From Saccoglossus kowalevskii (taxonomy: Eukaryota > Hemichordata > Enteropneusta > Harrimaniidae), in NCBI RefSeq assembly GCF_000003605.2, contig NW_003130854.1, forward strand, positions 1,446,769 through 1,504,506: a stretch of DNA of 57,738 nt. The letters run 5' to 3'. Position numbers and translations under genes: made by a program. A model generated the notes under the pieces. That model was given only the letters and a program-made list of their open reading frames with translations. It was not told the DNA's origin and did no database searches. Shown piece by piece: positions 23,974 to 39,400 of the stretch. The first letter of the stretch is position 1. Every line of letters begins with the position of its first letter.

Positions 23974-26900
23974 GTAATGATTTACATAAATTTTGTTATG
24001 TATTTGTAATTTGTGGGCCATTATCACTGACGAGATAGGCTTCAAAATTTGCTACGTATTATTATACCGTTTTTGCTTCTCCGAAATACAAAATATACTA
24101 AAAATACAGTGATACTGTTTAGTTACGCCTATAGCTAAATAGGTGACGAAAGACGAAACTTGTTACACTCATAGCTTTAGAAACCACTTACATCGCATAT
24201 CAGGGAGCTGTAAACAGTATCGACTCTTAACTAAACACTGTATAAAAAAAAACGACAGACAAGCAACTATAAAGAAAGGAAAACAGAGAGGAAAAAAAAG
24301 CAAGGAGGAGCAACATAGAACGATAGTAATATCTCTCGTCTTGTAATATATATGTTTTTTCAAACATTTTTTCCCCATTCTCTAGGCGGTATGGAACCAA
24401 ATGTGCTGGCTGCTCCCATGGTATTGCCCCAAATGACTTGGTGAGGCGGGCTCGCAATAAAGTTTTTCATCTCAAATGTTTCACATGCATGGTGTGCAGT
24501 AAGCAGCTGTCCACGGGCGAAGAGCTCTACGTTGTGGACGAAAACCAATATATTTGTAAAGACGATTACCTGGGCAGTAAATCTCCTTCCGGTGAGTAAT
24601 GTTATTTTGTACAAATTCGCCCAGAGACACAGAGATTTGTTTTAAAATCTAACGCATGTAATAGCCAGCTCAAATATAGAGAGAATATGTTTAATACACT
24701 ATCACACCCCAGTTGTTACACGGTTTCGCCTGTTGCTCATTGGTGATAGATGTAACTTTTTTTGTGTGTTCAACGAAGGGCCTCTGAAGTATTCGGCAAT
24801 GCCCCATTGACGTATCAATGTACGGCGGCTATTTGGCTTTTAGGGAGGCGACGTTGACAGCTGGCCGCACTGGTGTGAATATGCACGTATATCTGCATAG
24901 GAGCGGTGGAAATATAAAAAAGCAAATCGGATTAAAACAAATGCCCTAACAAAAATAACAGTTGCCCTTTGTGTTGTAGTTTTGAGTTGATGAGCAGATT
25001 GAATCGAACCGGGGATACGTTTTTGTGTGTCAAATCATGGCATGACGGCTAGCGTCCCCAGTGTGGGGCTGTGTAGAACGCAACAAATATAATAGAGGAC
25101 ATCTGATCAGATATTTTTTGTTACTTCGCTTGTCAATGTGTCGATAGGCCTTTCGTCAGCTCCCCTGGACAGCTGTACACACTACATACGTGAAAAGATG
25201 TGTACATCGTTTACAAAACACCGAAACATGCTGGTTTTAGAGAAGCATTGAAATAACATCTATTTTCGACATTCGATCCGGTTTCAGAGTATTTTTGTAA
25301 TAGCAGAGATACCCGCAACAAATGTCAGTAAAAATGAGGTGAATCGGTGTGATTAGATAATGATATGTTTAATTTTGGCTTGTCACTGTTTAAGCCCATC
25401 TACAATGGGAAAACATCTTCTTCACGTGTGCGTACTGCCGTACCATATCCCAACGCTTGTGTCAGTCAGTCAGCCCCGGCAAACTCTACTGACTACTGTC
25501 TACGGGATATATGCACACATATATATATATATATATATTTCCCAATGATTTATCGATATGCCACCATCGCCCCACTTAACAACAAGTCATTAAGCGTAAG
25601 TGATGTCCATCTTTTTATAGCCTCCAGCGAAAGAGCTGATGTTCAGTACCGTTTCGCACATCATGAATTTTTACAGGCGACGACGTACTGAGTACCGACC
25701 GTGCCCCCACTGAAAACCATACCAACCCCCTGTGGACGCGTAACAATATTCAAAATGGCGTAGAAGGTCGATCCGGCATTGTAGCCGGGGATTCGTATTT
25801 TTGTCAACACAACCAACAGTGGAATTTTGGCCGTCACAGGAGACCCAAGAAAAAGCTGTCATTGTAAACGATACGTTCAAGCAGTATTGTTTGCTCCCAT
25901 CACCACCTCCGTTTCTGTTTCTGCTGTCTCCCAGTAAAAGTTGCATGCGAATACGACTACCAGCTCACTTCAGTACGTGTACTTACGAAAGTTACGCTTC
26001 TGTTTACGAATGTGTCGAGGCTTGTTATAAAAAACAAAAACAGAACAAAACATTGTGCGGATCATCACAAGCCTTGATGTGTAGTCATTTTGGTAGCAGC
26101 CCCTCCAATCTCACGTTGCATCCACTACTTTACGTGTGGTGACGCAATGCAGACGCATTCAAGACTGTATTGCTCGACTGTACAGGTGAACCCTTAACAG
26201 CGATTGCTGGCAGGTCACATACAATATTCATCGGTTTTAATGTATCGTTGCCAAAAAACAAAATCAATAGTATATTTTAAAGGGAGCTTCCGTCGCACTA
26301 GGTGACTCCCGCAAGCGAGTTGGAGACAGGAAACGCGATTGTAGCTCTCTGCAAAATACCTGCCTGCCGGATGCCCAAGTCAGCTGCACCATTCAGTCGA
26401 CTTCTAGCTGAGCACACAACGATCAATACGATTAAAGTCTCCACTATACAATTGAAACATGTCAAAGTGGCGTTCCGTTTGTAGACCTATATTTTCCAAG
26501 CTTTTATTTTTTTTATTATTTTGAAAAACTATGCTTTCCCGGCGTTTTACTTGATTTTGATTGTCAACGTTGGGTTTTAAGGCGCGTTGTTCTAATTTCA
26601 GCGATCCATGGCTGTGTCGTAGCAAAGCGCCCTCATTGCTAAAACAATACCCCCATCACCACAGGCGACCTCTCCCTATCGCTTTTCTTTTTCATTAGTA
26701 TGATGAATGTCACTAGAGACGAAGAATACAGCATGCTGCTATCTCATATTCGAATATTATATGGATATTTTGCATGCGTTATTTGCTTCAAAATCATATC
26801 ATGCAGTCCATCGGGGACAGGGCTCTTTTTCCCAACTGAGAACATGTTTCAGATGTCGCGATTATTGTTTCCGATTATCAGGGGCACTTGGCGGTGGGAT

Positions 26901-29900
26901 TCATTTTTTGCTTTCAGCGTATGCTTATCGTCGGTAACCATCGCTGCATTGTGAACGGCTTGTGAGACTGGTGATTTGTCGTGGAGATCAGAATCCTCCA
27001 CCGAGTTGTGGGAACGGAGGTGGGGGGGGGGCAACCACCTCCTCCACATGTTCTATCGTGATGATTCATAGATAGATGAATACTAGTATTGCTTAGCTCT
27101 GTATATTCTTCCTCTGGCTTCTCTATTGTTTGTCTGTGTGTCTGTATTGTTAACTTGATAACGATTAGGACACACATCTAACAAAAAAAACATTTAGTAA
27201 ATATCTTTGGTCACTACCAAATTAAATACAAGAGGCATTAATAATGAGAATTAAGATAACGTGTAGATATCAGTATTGTTTATGGAGTTCGATTGAACAA
27301 AGACCAAAAACGTATGTTTCTTCAATATAGAACTCGATTAGAACAATTGTTCATGACGTCACAATTTAAACTACTATTTAAATTTTGAAATGTCGCCGAA
27401 TTTGGTTTTAATCAAGTTATATTACTGAATTATCATCAACTTCCAACATTCACTGGATTCTGTCCCATTGAAAACAATTGATAGTTAATTGCCGAGTGAA
27501 GTATAATGCCATTGACATCGAGTGGTATTAACGAAATGGACAACTGGTAATCACGTTATTAATTACCTACTTAATTACGTTATTACTATATTGGCTATGT
27601 CCAATCCAATGATAACGAGCCCTGTGCAAATAACACAACGAACTTCAGAACCGATCGCAACGTGCTTGTTACTGCCAGATATCACAACTTTAATGTTATG
27701 TAAGATCATTTGTCAAGCGACCATTTTGGCCATTGAGAATTCCAATATTTGTCCGACATTATGCGGTTGGCGGGTTTGACTATTCCACCAGTAAACACGC
27801 CTAGGCCTAGTAAGTATACACCACCAACTCCGGCCAACACATTCTGTTGATACCAATACCAACACCAAAAGTGATTTCGGTAATGCTTCTTTCTCAGGCG
27901 GACGTTAACCACGTAGTAGAATATTCCGCATTCGATATTAGGGAACAAAAATCGCATTCTTCTTCCCACTGTTATACATATCGGAAATTTATTTTTACGC
28001 TTCTGGATACAATCCACTTGTGGTGTATTATATCGGTTTTTGGTGCTCTTATGATAGGGGAAGAATCTGTTTCGCACGACACCGGAATAAACCCTTTTTT
28101 AGACTGATGAAAAATAAGTAACAGTGGGAAGAGACATTCGGGGGAAAAGAAGGGTAGCCGTATTTGCATTGTGGCAGCTCGTCTAGTTAGGCTCTCAGGG
28201 GAAATGTTTTTTTTTTTATGTACGCTATCCATTATACGTCCATTCATCGCATGTTAGTCTGTGTGTGAGCTGGCCCAGCTCCGTATTAAAATATCTATAT
28301 ACGATACTTTTCTTTCGCAGAATACACCCACCGACATTGTCATTTCGTGTTTTTTTTTGTGATGTGTATATATCTGGTATATATGATTGTAGTTAAGCAT
28401 TTGGACAGGATTATTGTTGTTACCATAGTGCTAACCATTCTAAATGAGCTTAGTCATGATTTTTTCTCGTTTTTTTTTTTAGCTGAATCAGACCAGACTG
28501 ATATGTCAGTGGGACCCCTAAGCAACGGACCCGTCTCAACAAACGGATACTCTCTCACCAACGGTGGGTTGACACATCAACAGAGCAGCATGCTGGCAAA
28601 TACACCAAGTTTGGTGAACACCCCACCGACAGCTTCGGCACCCCCGTCGACGACACCGGCACAGCCGACAACGCAGCCGCCGCCAGACGACATTGAGAGT
28701 CAACCGACGCCATCGATGCACGAGTTGGACGACGACGATAAGGACGATCTATCTTCGATCAGTGAGACCATTGATCAAAATACGAACTCTAACGACGAGA
28801 ACCCGAGCAACACCGACATAAACGCCAATAACAATAGTAGTAATAACAATAACGTCACAAACAATGAAAACACAGATTCAAATAATATTTCGGGGACAAA
28901 AAGGCGTGGACCGCGCACTACAATCAAAGCCAAACAACTAGAGACGCTGAAAGCCGCTTTCGCCGCCACACCGAAACCAACGAGACACATACGTGAACAA
29001 CTGGCCCAGGAAACCGGGCTAAATATGAGAGTCATACAGGTAAGTAAGCACAGCTCTTAGATTCATTTTCAACGACACAACCACGCTCAAACAGACCATT
29101 TAGATTTACCCCGTACCACGTGACCAAGACTTGTCAGTAGGAAACCCAGCGTGCATATTTCACCAGCGACGACCATCTGCATTGAAGTGCAGTGTCCCGC
29201 GAGACTCGGCGAACAAAATTTGATTTTTCCCTCACGGAAACCTATTTTTCCCTCGTTTCTACTAAACTTTGACAGGGCCGCATCGCTTAACAGACATTGT
29301 TTATTGCATCTCAGTCACCGTCTGTACAATATGGGGATTTCTTATACTTATATTTTTTGCCAGCAATTCGGTGTGGGCGGCACACTCGCCGGGAAGCATA
29401 AAGAAATCTGACATTACATACAAGGGGAAGTAGGTTGATATAAATTAATACATGGGCACGTACTTCTTATGTTCTTACCATGGCGTATTGGCAGAGTGTA
29501 TATCATGATTCATCAGTCAAAAATCGTAAATGTCTAGATTCTAAACTAAAATAAACCGTCATCGAACGATTTAGAATATTTTATATTAAAATAAATTATG
29601 AAAAATTAATGAGAGCATAATTTGAATGCATCAAGTTATCTAATTATCATTTCGACCTCGAGTGCTAACGTGTTCACCGTGTACCTTGTCGGCTAGCGAT
29701 CAAAACTTGCGTCAAATGTGGGTGGATCGGAAAAGCTTCAAAGACGTTTACGAAATCGATGAATGTTGTAGATTCCACACTGAAATCAACGACAGTGTCA
29801 TCGATTTCTGGTCAAGAATTCCCAAGTTGGAAGTCATCGTGTTCCTGATTTCCATGTCTGTCCGAGCTATATAGTAACCAGTCCAGACTAAATAAATATG

Positions 29901-30434
29901 TAAGCTGCTGCTGTTCATTCACAAGACGGTTACGATTTTGTACGATTGTTTTGATGCAATTAAATATACCAGTTCATAAGAATCAAAGGGGAGACGTTTT
30001 TGCCGCGAATATACACGCCTACGAAAGTTGGACGGCAAGTCTGCCCAGTACAGAGCCGCGGGGAAAAAGTTTTCCAAACTGCGCCACATGTCGGCACTGA
30101 TAATGGATATCCCTGGTTTTGTAAAAAGATCCGTCGGCACAATCCCACAAGAAGTTATACATGTTACTGGTATTATTTTATCTTTCCCAGACTAGCCCCA
30201 CGTGCGTACGGTCCCACAAATCTAGGTGTCTTGCTATGTACATACAGCGAACAAAATAACGAACTTTTATTTTTACGTGTTAACTGGCGCTCTGTTATGT
30301 TATACACACAAATATGTTTCTACGTGTTGGAATTACGCCTCTCATTGGCCAAAGCAGGTTAATATGGTGTATGAAAAACACATTTCATAACTCGTTATTC
30401 CATTTTCAAAAGCATGATTTCTCACTTAAAAATA

Positions 30435-30465
<31 letters not shown>

Positions 30466-33400
30466 AACCACGTGTGCAACAACATTGATTGCAACAGCGA
30501 GACTCGCAGTTATGTTTTTCTCGGTTACTCGTATTACGTCACGATCGCGCGTGATTTAATGCTCTGGGGTTTGGAGGAATTGAACGTTGTTTTGCTCGTA
30601 ACAGCTTAGTAGCATTCTTCAGTGTATTTTTTTATTCTAAAATGCATGGAATATAACAAAAACAAGTCAGTGTTGTTTTGCTCCGAAAACACCCGTTTCA
30701 AATATCACGTGATTACTGTGAGATTTTAAAACTGTACGACACCGAACAGAAGCGATGACTTAAATTTAAGTTGGCATTTAGAAGCGTAGCAAACTCAATT
30801 ATATCATTCTGTATTTCCGCTTGGGTGAAGAACATCCAACAATAATTTTGAAGCTTTTTCTCTTTTTTTCTCTCTCTAATGTGCACTTCTTTGCTGACCT
30901 TCTATCCGTTGGGAACCTCTTCGGTCAGGGGTCAACTTGCGAAATTACCGAGAGGTTTTTACCCCCGGTTGTCAGTCACCGATCCTAACCTACGCGGCTA
31001 CCCATATTCCTTTGAAGTGTAGCACGACTCAGCACATGCTAAGAGTTCGACCCCCGATGTTTCCCTCCCTTCTGGAAAGCAATAACCCCCGAGAGGCCAC
31101 GCTTTTAGCGTACTATACGAGACTGCAATTCAACTCACTCGTGGAATAGGGCGACCGTAAGTTTTATATATATCCGCTCGGCCGAGAACTTAAGGAATTA
31201 AAAGCCTTTCATTCCAACAGATTTAGTTGCAGATGATATACTTTTATTTCGACGACTTTACATCGTCATTTGTCGGTTATGGCTGAGGAATAATGAGACA
31301 GTGAAATTTGCCACATTGCTGAAAACTCCTAATTGTTGATTTTACAGTCAGTCAATGAATTTGAAGAAAAATGATAAGAAGAACAACCGCATTCGGGAAT
31401 TTTGTTCCCCTTCTCCTGACAACTGCTCTCAATATGTCGGAAAACTTGAAAGAGTCAGCCAATCACGGGTTTTAGAAAATTGTAACATTATGTCCAGTGT
31501 CTTGGATTTGAATGCTTTTAAATCGCCATTGTCCCTCCATTAAACTTGGACATACCGTCTTTGAAATGGTTAATTCATTCCCCTTCAACTGAAAGAACGC
31601 TGATATTAACACCACTTAGTTGCTTATGTAAATTTGACTTCAGTGTAAAACTTGTTTTAAAAACAATTCACAGTTGCTCCAATACTGGCTGATTTTCTAT
31701 CTCCATTCCATTGACGTCTCTCCACCGACGTTCGATCTGCGGTATGCTTTTTCTTTGATGGTTTATATATGATGTATGCTAGACAAACACGTCTTTGATC
31801 CGCTGCTAGCCACCCATGCAGTTAGCGTTTTACAACATTGTCGATAATTTATGTCATTTGCAGTGAGCGAAGAAAAGGGACACACTTTTGTCTTTTTTCT
31901 TGTATTATTTTAGACAAGACCTCGTATAAACAAACAAAAAAAAAACGCAGAGAGAGCATCTCGTGTAACAGTCATCCCCGCTGAGAAGTACTATCAACTG
32001 TACACTAAAGCTGAGAACAGCAAATTACAAGAAAATCTTTTCACATTCGAGTCCACATTTTATCCGAGAGAGAAAGAAGAAAAAACAGTTGACAACAGTT
32101 TGATTCAACGCAAGGTGTCCAACAGTTCGATTCCTTTGCTACTCTCTTTCTCTACTTCGGGCTAGCTTTCCTTTTCTCACCAGGTGTGTGTATGCGTGAA
32201 AACAAATACACCGCTGTCACGAAAACACTACCTATCACTAGCTTCTTGCACAGCTTCCCGCTATGACAACTGCCTTCGCCTGGATACTATTCCTTCAATA
32301 CTATTGGCACTTTCAACCCCTCGTGGAGATGCTAATACAGCTCTGGGAAACACATCTTTGCAAGAAGTCCCGTATTTCTAAAAAATATTAAATCTCATAG
32401 TATGCAGACGCCTCCTAGGGCTCTTCTAGTATGCATCCAAATACTGCATCAAACTCAGAACGATCGACAGAAACCTACTGTGTATTATATAATTCCAGGT
32501 ATGCAAAATTGAAATTGTTTTACTCCGGAACCCGTACCACTGATGCGGGGATTCGCGTGACGGGAGACATTCATAACAACGATCGTTGCTATCAATTAAC
32601 TAAACGTGGATTTATTATACGCTATCTTATATCATTAAGTCAGTGCAGTAAATGAAATTAAAGAGAAATCGTGACCGAACTACTATCGAGAAAAAAAAAA
32701 CAATTATTGCGGTCATGTGATTATAACATGAATATAATGCAATTATTTTCATGTTCCGAATTGTGTTATTCGGTTAGCAACCATATTTGGTGTGTATTTT
32801 TAGTGTCGAGGCCGCAGCAATGTATGGCTGATCGGTATCGGACTCTATGCCTGTACTTCGACGGACATGCCCAATATAGCAATTTTTATTGCCTACGTCG
32901 GTTGGCTGTGCAAACAAACAAACGTAAAATAGCAGCGGTGTTTTTATTCTTCAAACCTGAACGTGTGTCGATTGCACATACACGGTTGCTCATACTATAA
33001 CTATTTCTGTGCCCCCATGGCATGGTTTTCACATCAAGTCTCTTTAAAACATTACTCCGTTCAAAGAAAATAAACATCTGAAATATCGCCCATTCACGTA
33101 ACAAACTGAATTGTTTTCGGTGTTTTAAATTTGACCTATGACCGCTTGAGTTGTTTGATGCAAATTTCCACACGTCACTTACGGCCCGTTTTTTTGGCCC
33201 CCAGTATCATAGTACATCAGTACCGCAACAACACGCCTCTCCACACAACGAGGCACCCGTTTAAATGATCCGAAGCTCTAAACAATGTAACTTTGCATTA
33301 AATATTTGTTTATTTTTCGAAAATAACTTTTAGCATACGGTAAAGGGCGGGTGTTTCTGCGCTGTCTGGTCTGGACAGTGGGGATCTGGGGCTTTCAAGG

Positions 33401-36400
33401 TTTTTGTAAAGCTAGTTGGTAAAGCAACCCCGAATTACCAAACATTAAAAGCAATTATTATTTTCTGGACTACAAAGTTTGTAAAATACCAGCCAGATAC
33501 AAACAAATAAAATAAAATAAAATAAAATAAAATAAAAGACATGGCGTGACATGTTGATACATCAATGAAAAATAATTTATTGATTCAATCGATCGATTGG
33601 GAATCGCCTAATCGTACACTCGGCGCAGTATCGATCGATTATGGTGCATGTCGTCAATCAAGTTGCGCTCTGTTTTTAGAATGGAGGCTGCGCATTCTAC
33701 CGTTATTTCCGTGCGATGGTATCTTAGAGACGGAGACAGCGCATGCATCAACGTATCTATCAGCTCCAACTATCTCATGTACAGATGTATGATTAAACAT
33801 TTCTCCTGTCCACCGAGGATAGCAGAAAAAAGCCCCCCCCCCCCATCTGTAAAAAACGGATATATTATTAAGACTGCGTGCACCGCAGTGTTGCATACAG
33901 CAAAAGTCTGTGCTTGTTTCGAGTGGTATCGATCGTGTTTAATTTCGAGCTGTTATCGAGTAATTGGCGCGAAGTAGGTTTCCCTGCCACACACACCGTG
34001 CATTTTACTTGACAGGAGATTGCCGACTTGAACAAAAAAAGATACAGCTACCAATCTTGCAATTTCGCTACATTAAAAAGACGAGTTCCATTCAAACCCC
34101 CAACAACAATTTAGCTGCCGTGTCATCGAGCGCAAATGGTATCCGTAACATCGTTTGTGGATGATACATTTCCGTTTCTCTGCCACGATTATTCTAAACA
34201 TTTGAACGCTGGAAGAAAGTCCGGATGCGTGTGCAAATTCAGAGGATGCAAAGGGGAATAGACGCGCCGATATTACAGCGAGAGTATCTATACCTGTGCA
34301 AGTTGATCGGCACGCACATACTCGATTAGAACGCTGTCCCTACTTCCGCCATAGCATGAAACGAAGAGCTCTTAACGTCAGAAACGTACATAGTGAACAA
34401 TGCGTGATTGAGTAAAAGCACATTTCGACCCATTTTGGGACCGAGGGTGCATGTGACGGGTTAAAAGCTGCGAAGGCCACAAAGCTACTTTCTTGATGAG
34501 ATTTCGGCGCATTGTCTGCGCATGGAAGCCTGAGAATTAAAGCCCGAAGGAAGAAAAAGCATGCGTCGTCAGGAGTAGGTTCTCTTTTCAGGGCACCAAA
34601 AAGCGATACTACTTTATTGTTTGCCTGACACCCCTAATTGTTGGCAAAAAACACACACACTTTGACACACTCTATCGCGAGATATGGAAATTCAATCATA
34701 TTTTATTCGACGCTTTTGTTCGACTCTCTTAACCACTGCACTCAACTCAACATCAGTGTTGTCATATTTTCAAAACGAACAGTTTTGGCATGATTCTTGG
34801 TAAACACACAGCGTGACATGAGAATCACTGAATGCAGTATTCATGCGAAAACACGAAAATATGGTGACTGTATGTATTCATTGAAACTCTCAATATTGAA
34901 TATGAAAGGGGATTTATCATAGCCTAAACAAGGGGCACACAAAACGCACAGACGGAGCTGACCAAGGCATATATGCCGTTGTCAGTTTTATGCTAATATC
35001 TGTCAGTGATATCTCAGCGTATTGTCGAACGTGGGGTCCTCAATATTAAAAAAACAACCAACAACTGAATACCACTGACTGGATCACTATAGCGATTATA
35101 TTTCATCAAATGAACAGTTTGCATATTCATGTTTTGTACTGATTTTTTTCTCCGTGTTATGTACAAGACAATTAAATACACACATTAAGATTCCGAATTG
35201 CAATTGCCTATTGTTTTAACGGACCTATTTCTGAATCAAATCTACGGGAGTTCGTTAAAAGATATTCCATTAAACCATCAATTGCACATCCTTCGTCGCC
35301 GCGGACATTGGCCACCTCCATTAATTTATTAAATCACCCCATGATAAACACATAGGTAGACATACATAAAGCATCGCCTGTTGTGCTTTAATTGTCAATG
35401 CTAGAACTGTTCGAGTAGAATTATTAATTTTCTACGGGTAGGCATTGAGTTATACCCATTGGATCGTGTCCATTACCGGTTCATAGGTATAGACGCGGAA
35501 ACTATCAAAAAGCCGTGTAGTCAAAGCCCCCGAAACGAGCTATGAAAGCAAAATTAGTGCTATAAAGCCCAGCAAAGCGTTGAATACAGACGTGTAGGAG
35601 CATTTCTTCAATAAATCACCCGCCAACGAGTTTTATATTTTCTATTGCATGATCATTCATATATCCCAATTTTGAAGGTACTATTGAGGAGAAGAATAGA
35701 CGATAATATAATTTTATAATTGTTGTATAGAGGGGGCGAGGGTGCTGATTCTCGATACAACTTTTTTGATATAACCAGTAGTTGTGTTATATCGTACAAA
35801 CCGCAATGTAGCGTATATTTCTCCCCAAGTATTATGTCTAGTTATTTCAAATTTAATATTAACAATACCCGACATTAAACCGAGAGAACTTTATAATTAA
35901 GCATTAACCAACATCGATGCGACATTGTCAAGGAGAATATTATATCATTGTCAGACATGAAACGGCAGTTGTATAAAATATTGTTTAGAGTGAATTTTAA
36001 TGTGGGTCTGTACTCCCAACAGACGAGGCTTTGTTCATTGCCCTCTACACTCGCCAATCGACAAATAATCAATTTCCAATCGTTAAATGGGAGTTGTATC
36101 TTTCACAGCGATCGTTGTTTACATACTAATCACCGGACGGAATTGTCGAGAGGAGAGAGAGGGGTACACACTCATGAATTGTAAAATGCTTGTTACACAA
36201 TATGCAAAAAAAAACAAAAAAACAAAAAACACGAAAAGCAGTCACAAAATTTAAAATAAATGAATACAAATATTAATTTTCTTTTGAGGCGAGCGACTTC
36301 GAGTTTGTTCATTTCTGTACATAAATATGTATGATTTCCATGCGAGTTGCCATATTTTTAAGGTCGATTACGCCCGAGGTGGGTATCGTTTTTGTTTTAA

Positions 36401-39400
36401 ATTTTCCAATTTGCGAACGAGCGACGCAATACTTCGGTATTCCGTGCGTGATTTGAACTATTAATCTGAGTCGCTAGCAAAAAAAAACTGGGTCGGTTTG
36501 TTTTATTTGACCATAAACCACTGTGTAATTTTATTGATGCGCCAGAATTGGCCCAATAAGTTTAATCACGTATTATGAATATTATAATTTTTCTTTCTTA
36601 TTGGATGACCTAGTTGGATCAGAGAGTTGCAGGTGTCGCCTGTCGAAGCGATCGGAGACAATTACCGTGACGCAACAAAATATGACTTAAAAAGTCAACA
36701 ATGTTGTAATCGATTCCTTACTCTCTGGGAGACGACCCGATGGATATGGGTCCACCCATAAAATTGTTTTAGTTTAGAACGCACGCCGATCGCAGAACGA
36801 ACTGTGCAAATTAGAATTCTGACAGCGTCTATGTGTAAAGTACAGTTGTCTTCTGATGCCTTTCCTGTTTATTTTACTCCCAGAACAAGGCTCGCTGCTC
36901 AAAAGGGGACAGTTGACTCGTCAGCGTCGCGTTTTAAGCGTCAAAAAGCTTTGCCTCGCTGAAAAAAGGGGGAAAATGGGGTCCGTAGGGAATATCGACT
37001 GAAAGGAACGCAACAAACACTGTGCTAATGTTTTAAGATCCATACACGTCGACCTCGTTTGCCGTGAAAGCGAACATCCTTTCCTTTCAAATACACTGTT
37101 CCCTCCCAAGCTGTTGTTTAGATGGGGAAAAAAAGCACAACACCCGGTTCCCGCCTAGCTAGTTGCTCTGAAACAATGTGGAATATCTGTCATCTTGTGT
37201 AATGTACAATACGCTTTCACCAAGAATGTTGCTCGGCGTCTTCAAATGCAAATTACTTCAAACAAAAATAAAACTCGTACATCATTCTGTCGACAGAGCG
37301 ACATCTATTAACGCCCCGTATCCGTCTATTTAGTTATCGTCGACGACAAACCGTGTTGCTAAGTGCAAAGAGGATAATCCAAAGGCGCGAACATAGGTGC
37401 ACTCTGTTTAGGAGGTCCGTATCTAAGAAAAAGTTGTTACATGACAGCAACTAACTGTTATTTATATCCCCTGCAATTAGATAGATCTGCTCTAAAACGT
37501 ATAACTCGAATATTAACCACGACTTGACACGGGAATATCGCGTCGTTAGTTACAGGGAGTCGAAGCGAAAGGGCTAGACAGCAGCGTTTTCTTGGTTTTA
37601 GGGCCGTGTGGTTCTTCCTTTGGCGCACCAAATTGTATTGTTTCTTTTTTGTAACCAGCCTTAGAAATTCGGTTGAGCACATGTCACAGTCTTCTTTTCT
37701 TACATTCTCTATTGGTTTCATTGATGCCAAGGAGCAGCAAACAGAGCAGAAAAGCATCACTTGAATAGCAGCGTTTTAGAACCAGTTTGTCCGACAGTCC
37801 TCCGCGCCGTTGGTGGAATGTTCAGATTCTTTCGGGCTTCGCGACCGCCTCAAATCTAATCCAGGTCGGGGGCGTGTATCTCCACAAATATCGCCAGTCC
37901 TCTGCTTCCTCTCAACATCTTAAAACGTATTTAAACAACTTTTTTGTGATTGTTTCAAGTCAAGCAGCTTCATGATATTTCAACGATTTCACACACTGAT
38001 AATTAGACATCGCTCTTAAGTTTAAGAGCATAATGATTTGAACCGAATCACTTATACTACTGTTTTCTACTCTAGGTGTGGTTTCAAAACAGACGCTCCA
38101 AGGAAAGGCGGATGAAGCAGCTGAGTGCTCTTGGTGCGAGGAGACACCACTTTTTCAGGAATCCCCGCCGCATGAGGGCGTTACGAACGGCAATCGGTGG
38201 AGCATATGATTTGGATAACAGTCCCGAACTAATGAACCCCGGCTTCAGCTATTCACCCGGTAAGAATTCCATTATTAATTAATCCAATTTTACCCCCCAT
38301 ACTTTTTTTGTAATGAATCCCATTGTTTGTTTTTTTGAGCTGACCACGTTTCTGTTATCCGACCTGCTTCCAACTTCATTTTTTGTGTTGAAAAAACTTA
38401 AACACATATCTCGAGCATTTACAAAGAAATTGTCACGAGAGGATCGTCCCTGTTGATTTTTTACTATGAACTGGTATGTATATGTGAGTTGTTACTAACA
38501 GGATTACGTTCGGTAACAGTTGGTCGCGTAGTGCTGGCTTTAATGCAAAACAGCCGTCGTGATTGTAAATGTAGATATTGACTAAATATCAAAATTTATC
38601 ACATATTTACCATTATAAGCATTTGAAATCATCGCTATATGTCTCCACCCTCGTCGTGTATTGCGTAATCACAATATTGTGGCGATACAATGGAAGAAAA
38701 CCAATCCAATATAATAAATATTTAATAAATATGCGAAACAGAACAGCCACCCAACTTTGTCACCTCCCAACGCATTTTTGCTAAGTTGTACACCAAACTT
38801 GCCAGTTGTCGCTTGAATTATTGCTTATTACCTTGGAGTTCGAATTGATTGTACTAGTATATTACATTTGTCGGGGTTGATTCATACAATGGATTGAACG
38901 CCAGAAGTCAGCGCGTTTTGAACGGTTCAGCTGTTCGGGGTATCGACAGCTGACGCTAATGGTTCTTAAAGGATTGCAATGTATAATCTTTTTTGGGACA
39001 AGCCTGGACTGTAACTCTCCACCGTAGAATTGACGCTTTAATATATTCAATGACCCGATTTAGTTTGCCATAGTTGACTACGAAACAAAAGGGTTTAGTG
39101 TTTATATTACTATAGTCAGCAAAGAGATATACGGCCCCGCGTTCTCTCTCCATGTTGTTTAATTGCTTAATATCAACAATCTATTTGTTTGTATTTCGTG
39201 GAGAAAACACTCACATCAGTTTTTCCTTTTTTACTCTCGTTTGGCAATAGATGCTCAGTCGTCAACTCTTGCTCTGACACCGATGCTCAGTGGGCTTACT
39301 ATTTTCGTGTTATTTTGTACGCGCCGAATCTTTTTTTTTTTTGAAACCATGTCCCATTGCACCACGGACTGGAAATCATGAGAGAATTTCTTATTTATTA

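Larger units (their letters stand above)
29040..38075 (+). other. Intron 3 (9.0 kb), splitting the homeodomain
   Basis: Donor GTAAGT; acceptor TTTTCTACTCTAG at 38075. It interrupts the homeodomain between residues 46 and 47, a position I recall as common to many LIM-homeobox genes. Contents I can name are a (TTA)n run at 30435-30463, an (AAAAT)n run at 33505-33537 and a ten-to-twelve C run near 33833. No other gene or transposon is recognised on either strand. Its size leaves room for intronic enhancers, but none can be identified without comparison to a related genome. Confidence 0.88.

Noticed and set aside
25001-25010. Reverse-strand GGTTCGATTC (B-box-like) preceded by ATCCCC
   Set aside because: The upstream sequence on the minus strand does not give a convincing A box or D arm, so neither a tRNA nor a SINE can be called.
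33343-33370. TAAAGGGCGGGTG, resembling the left end of the TTAA element
   Set aside because: The CGTCGCGC part is missing and no inverted partner was found nearby.
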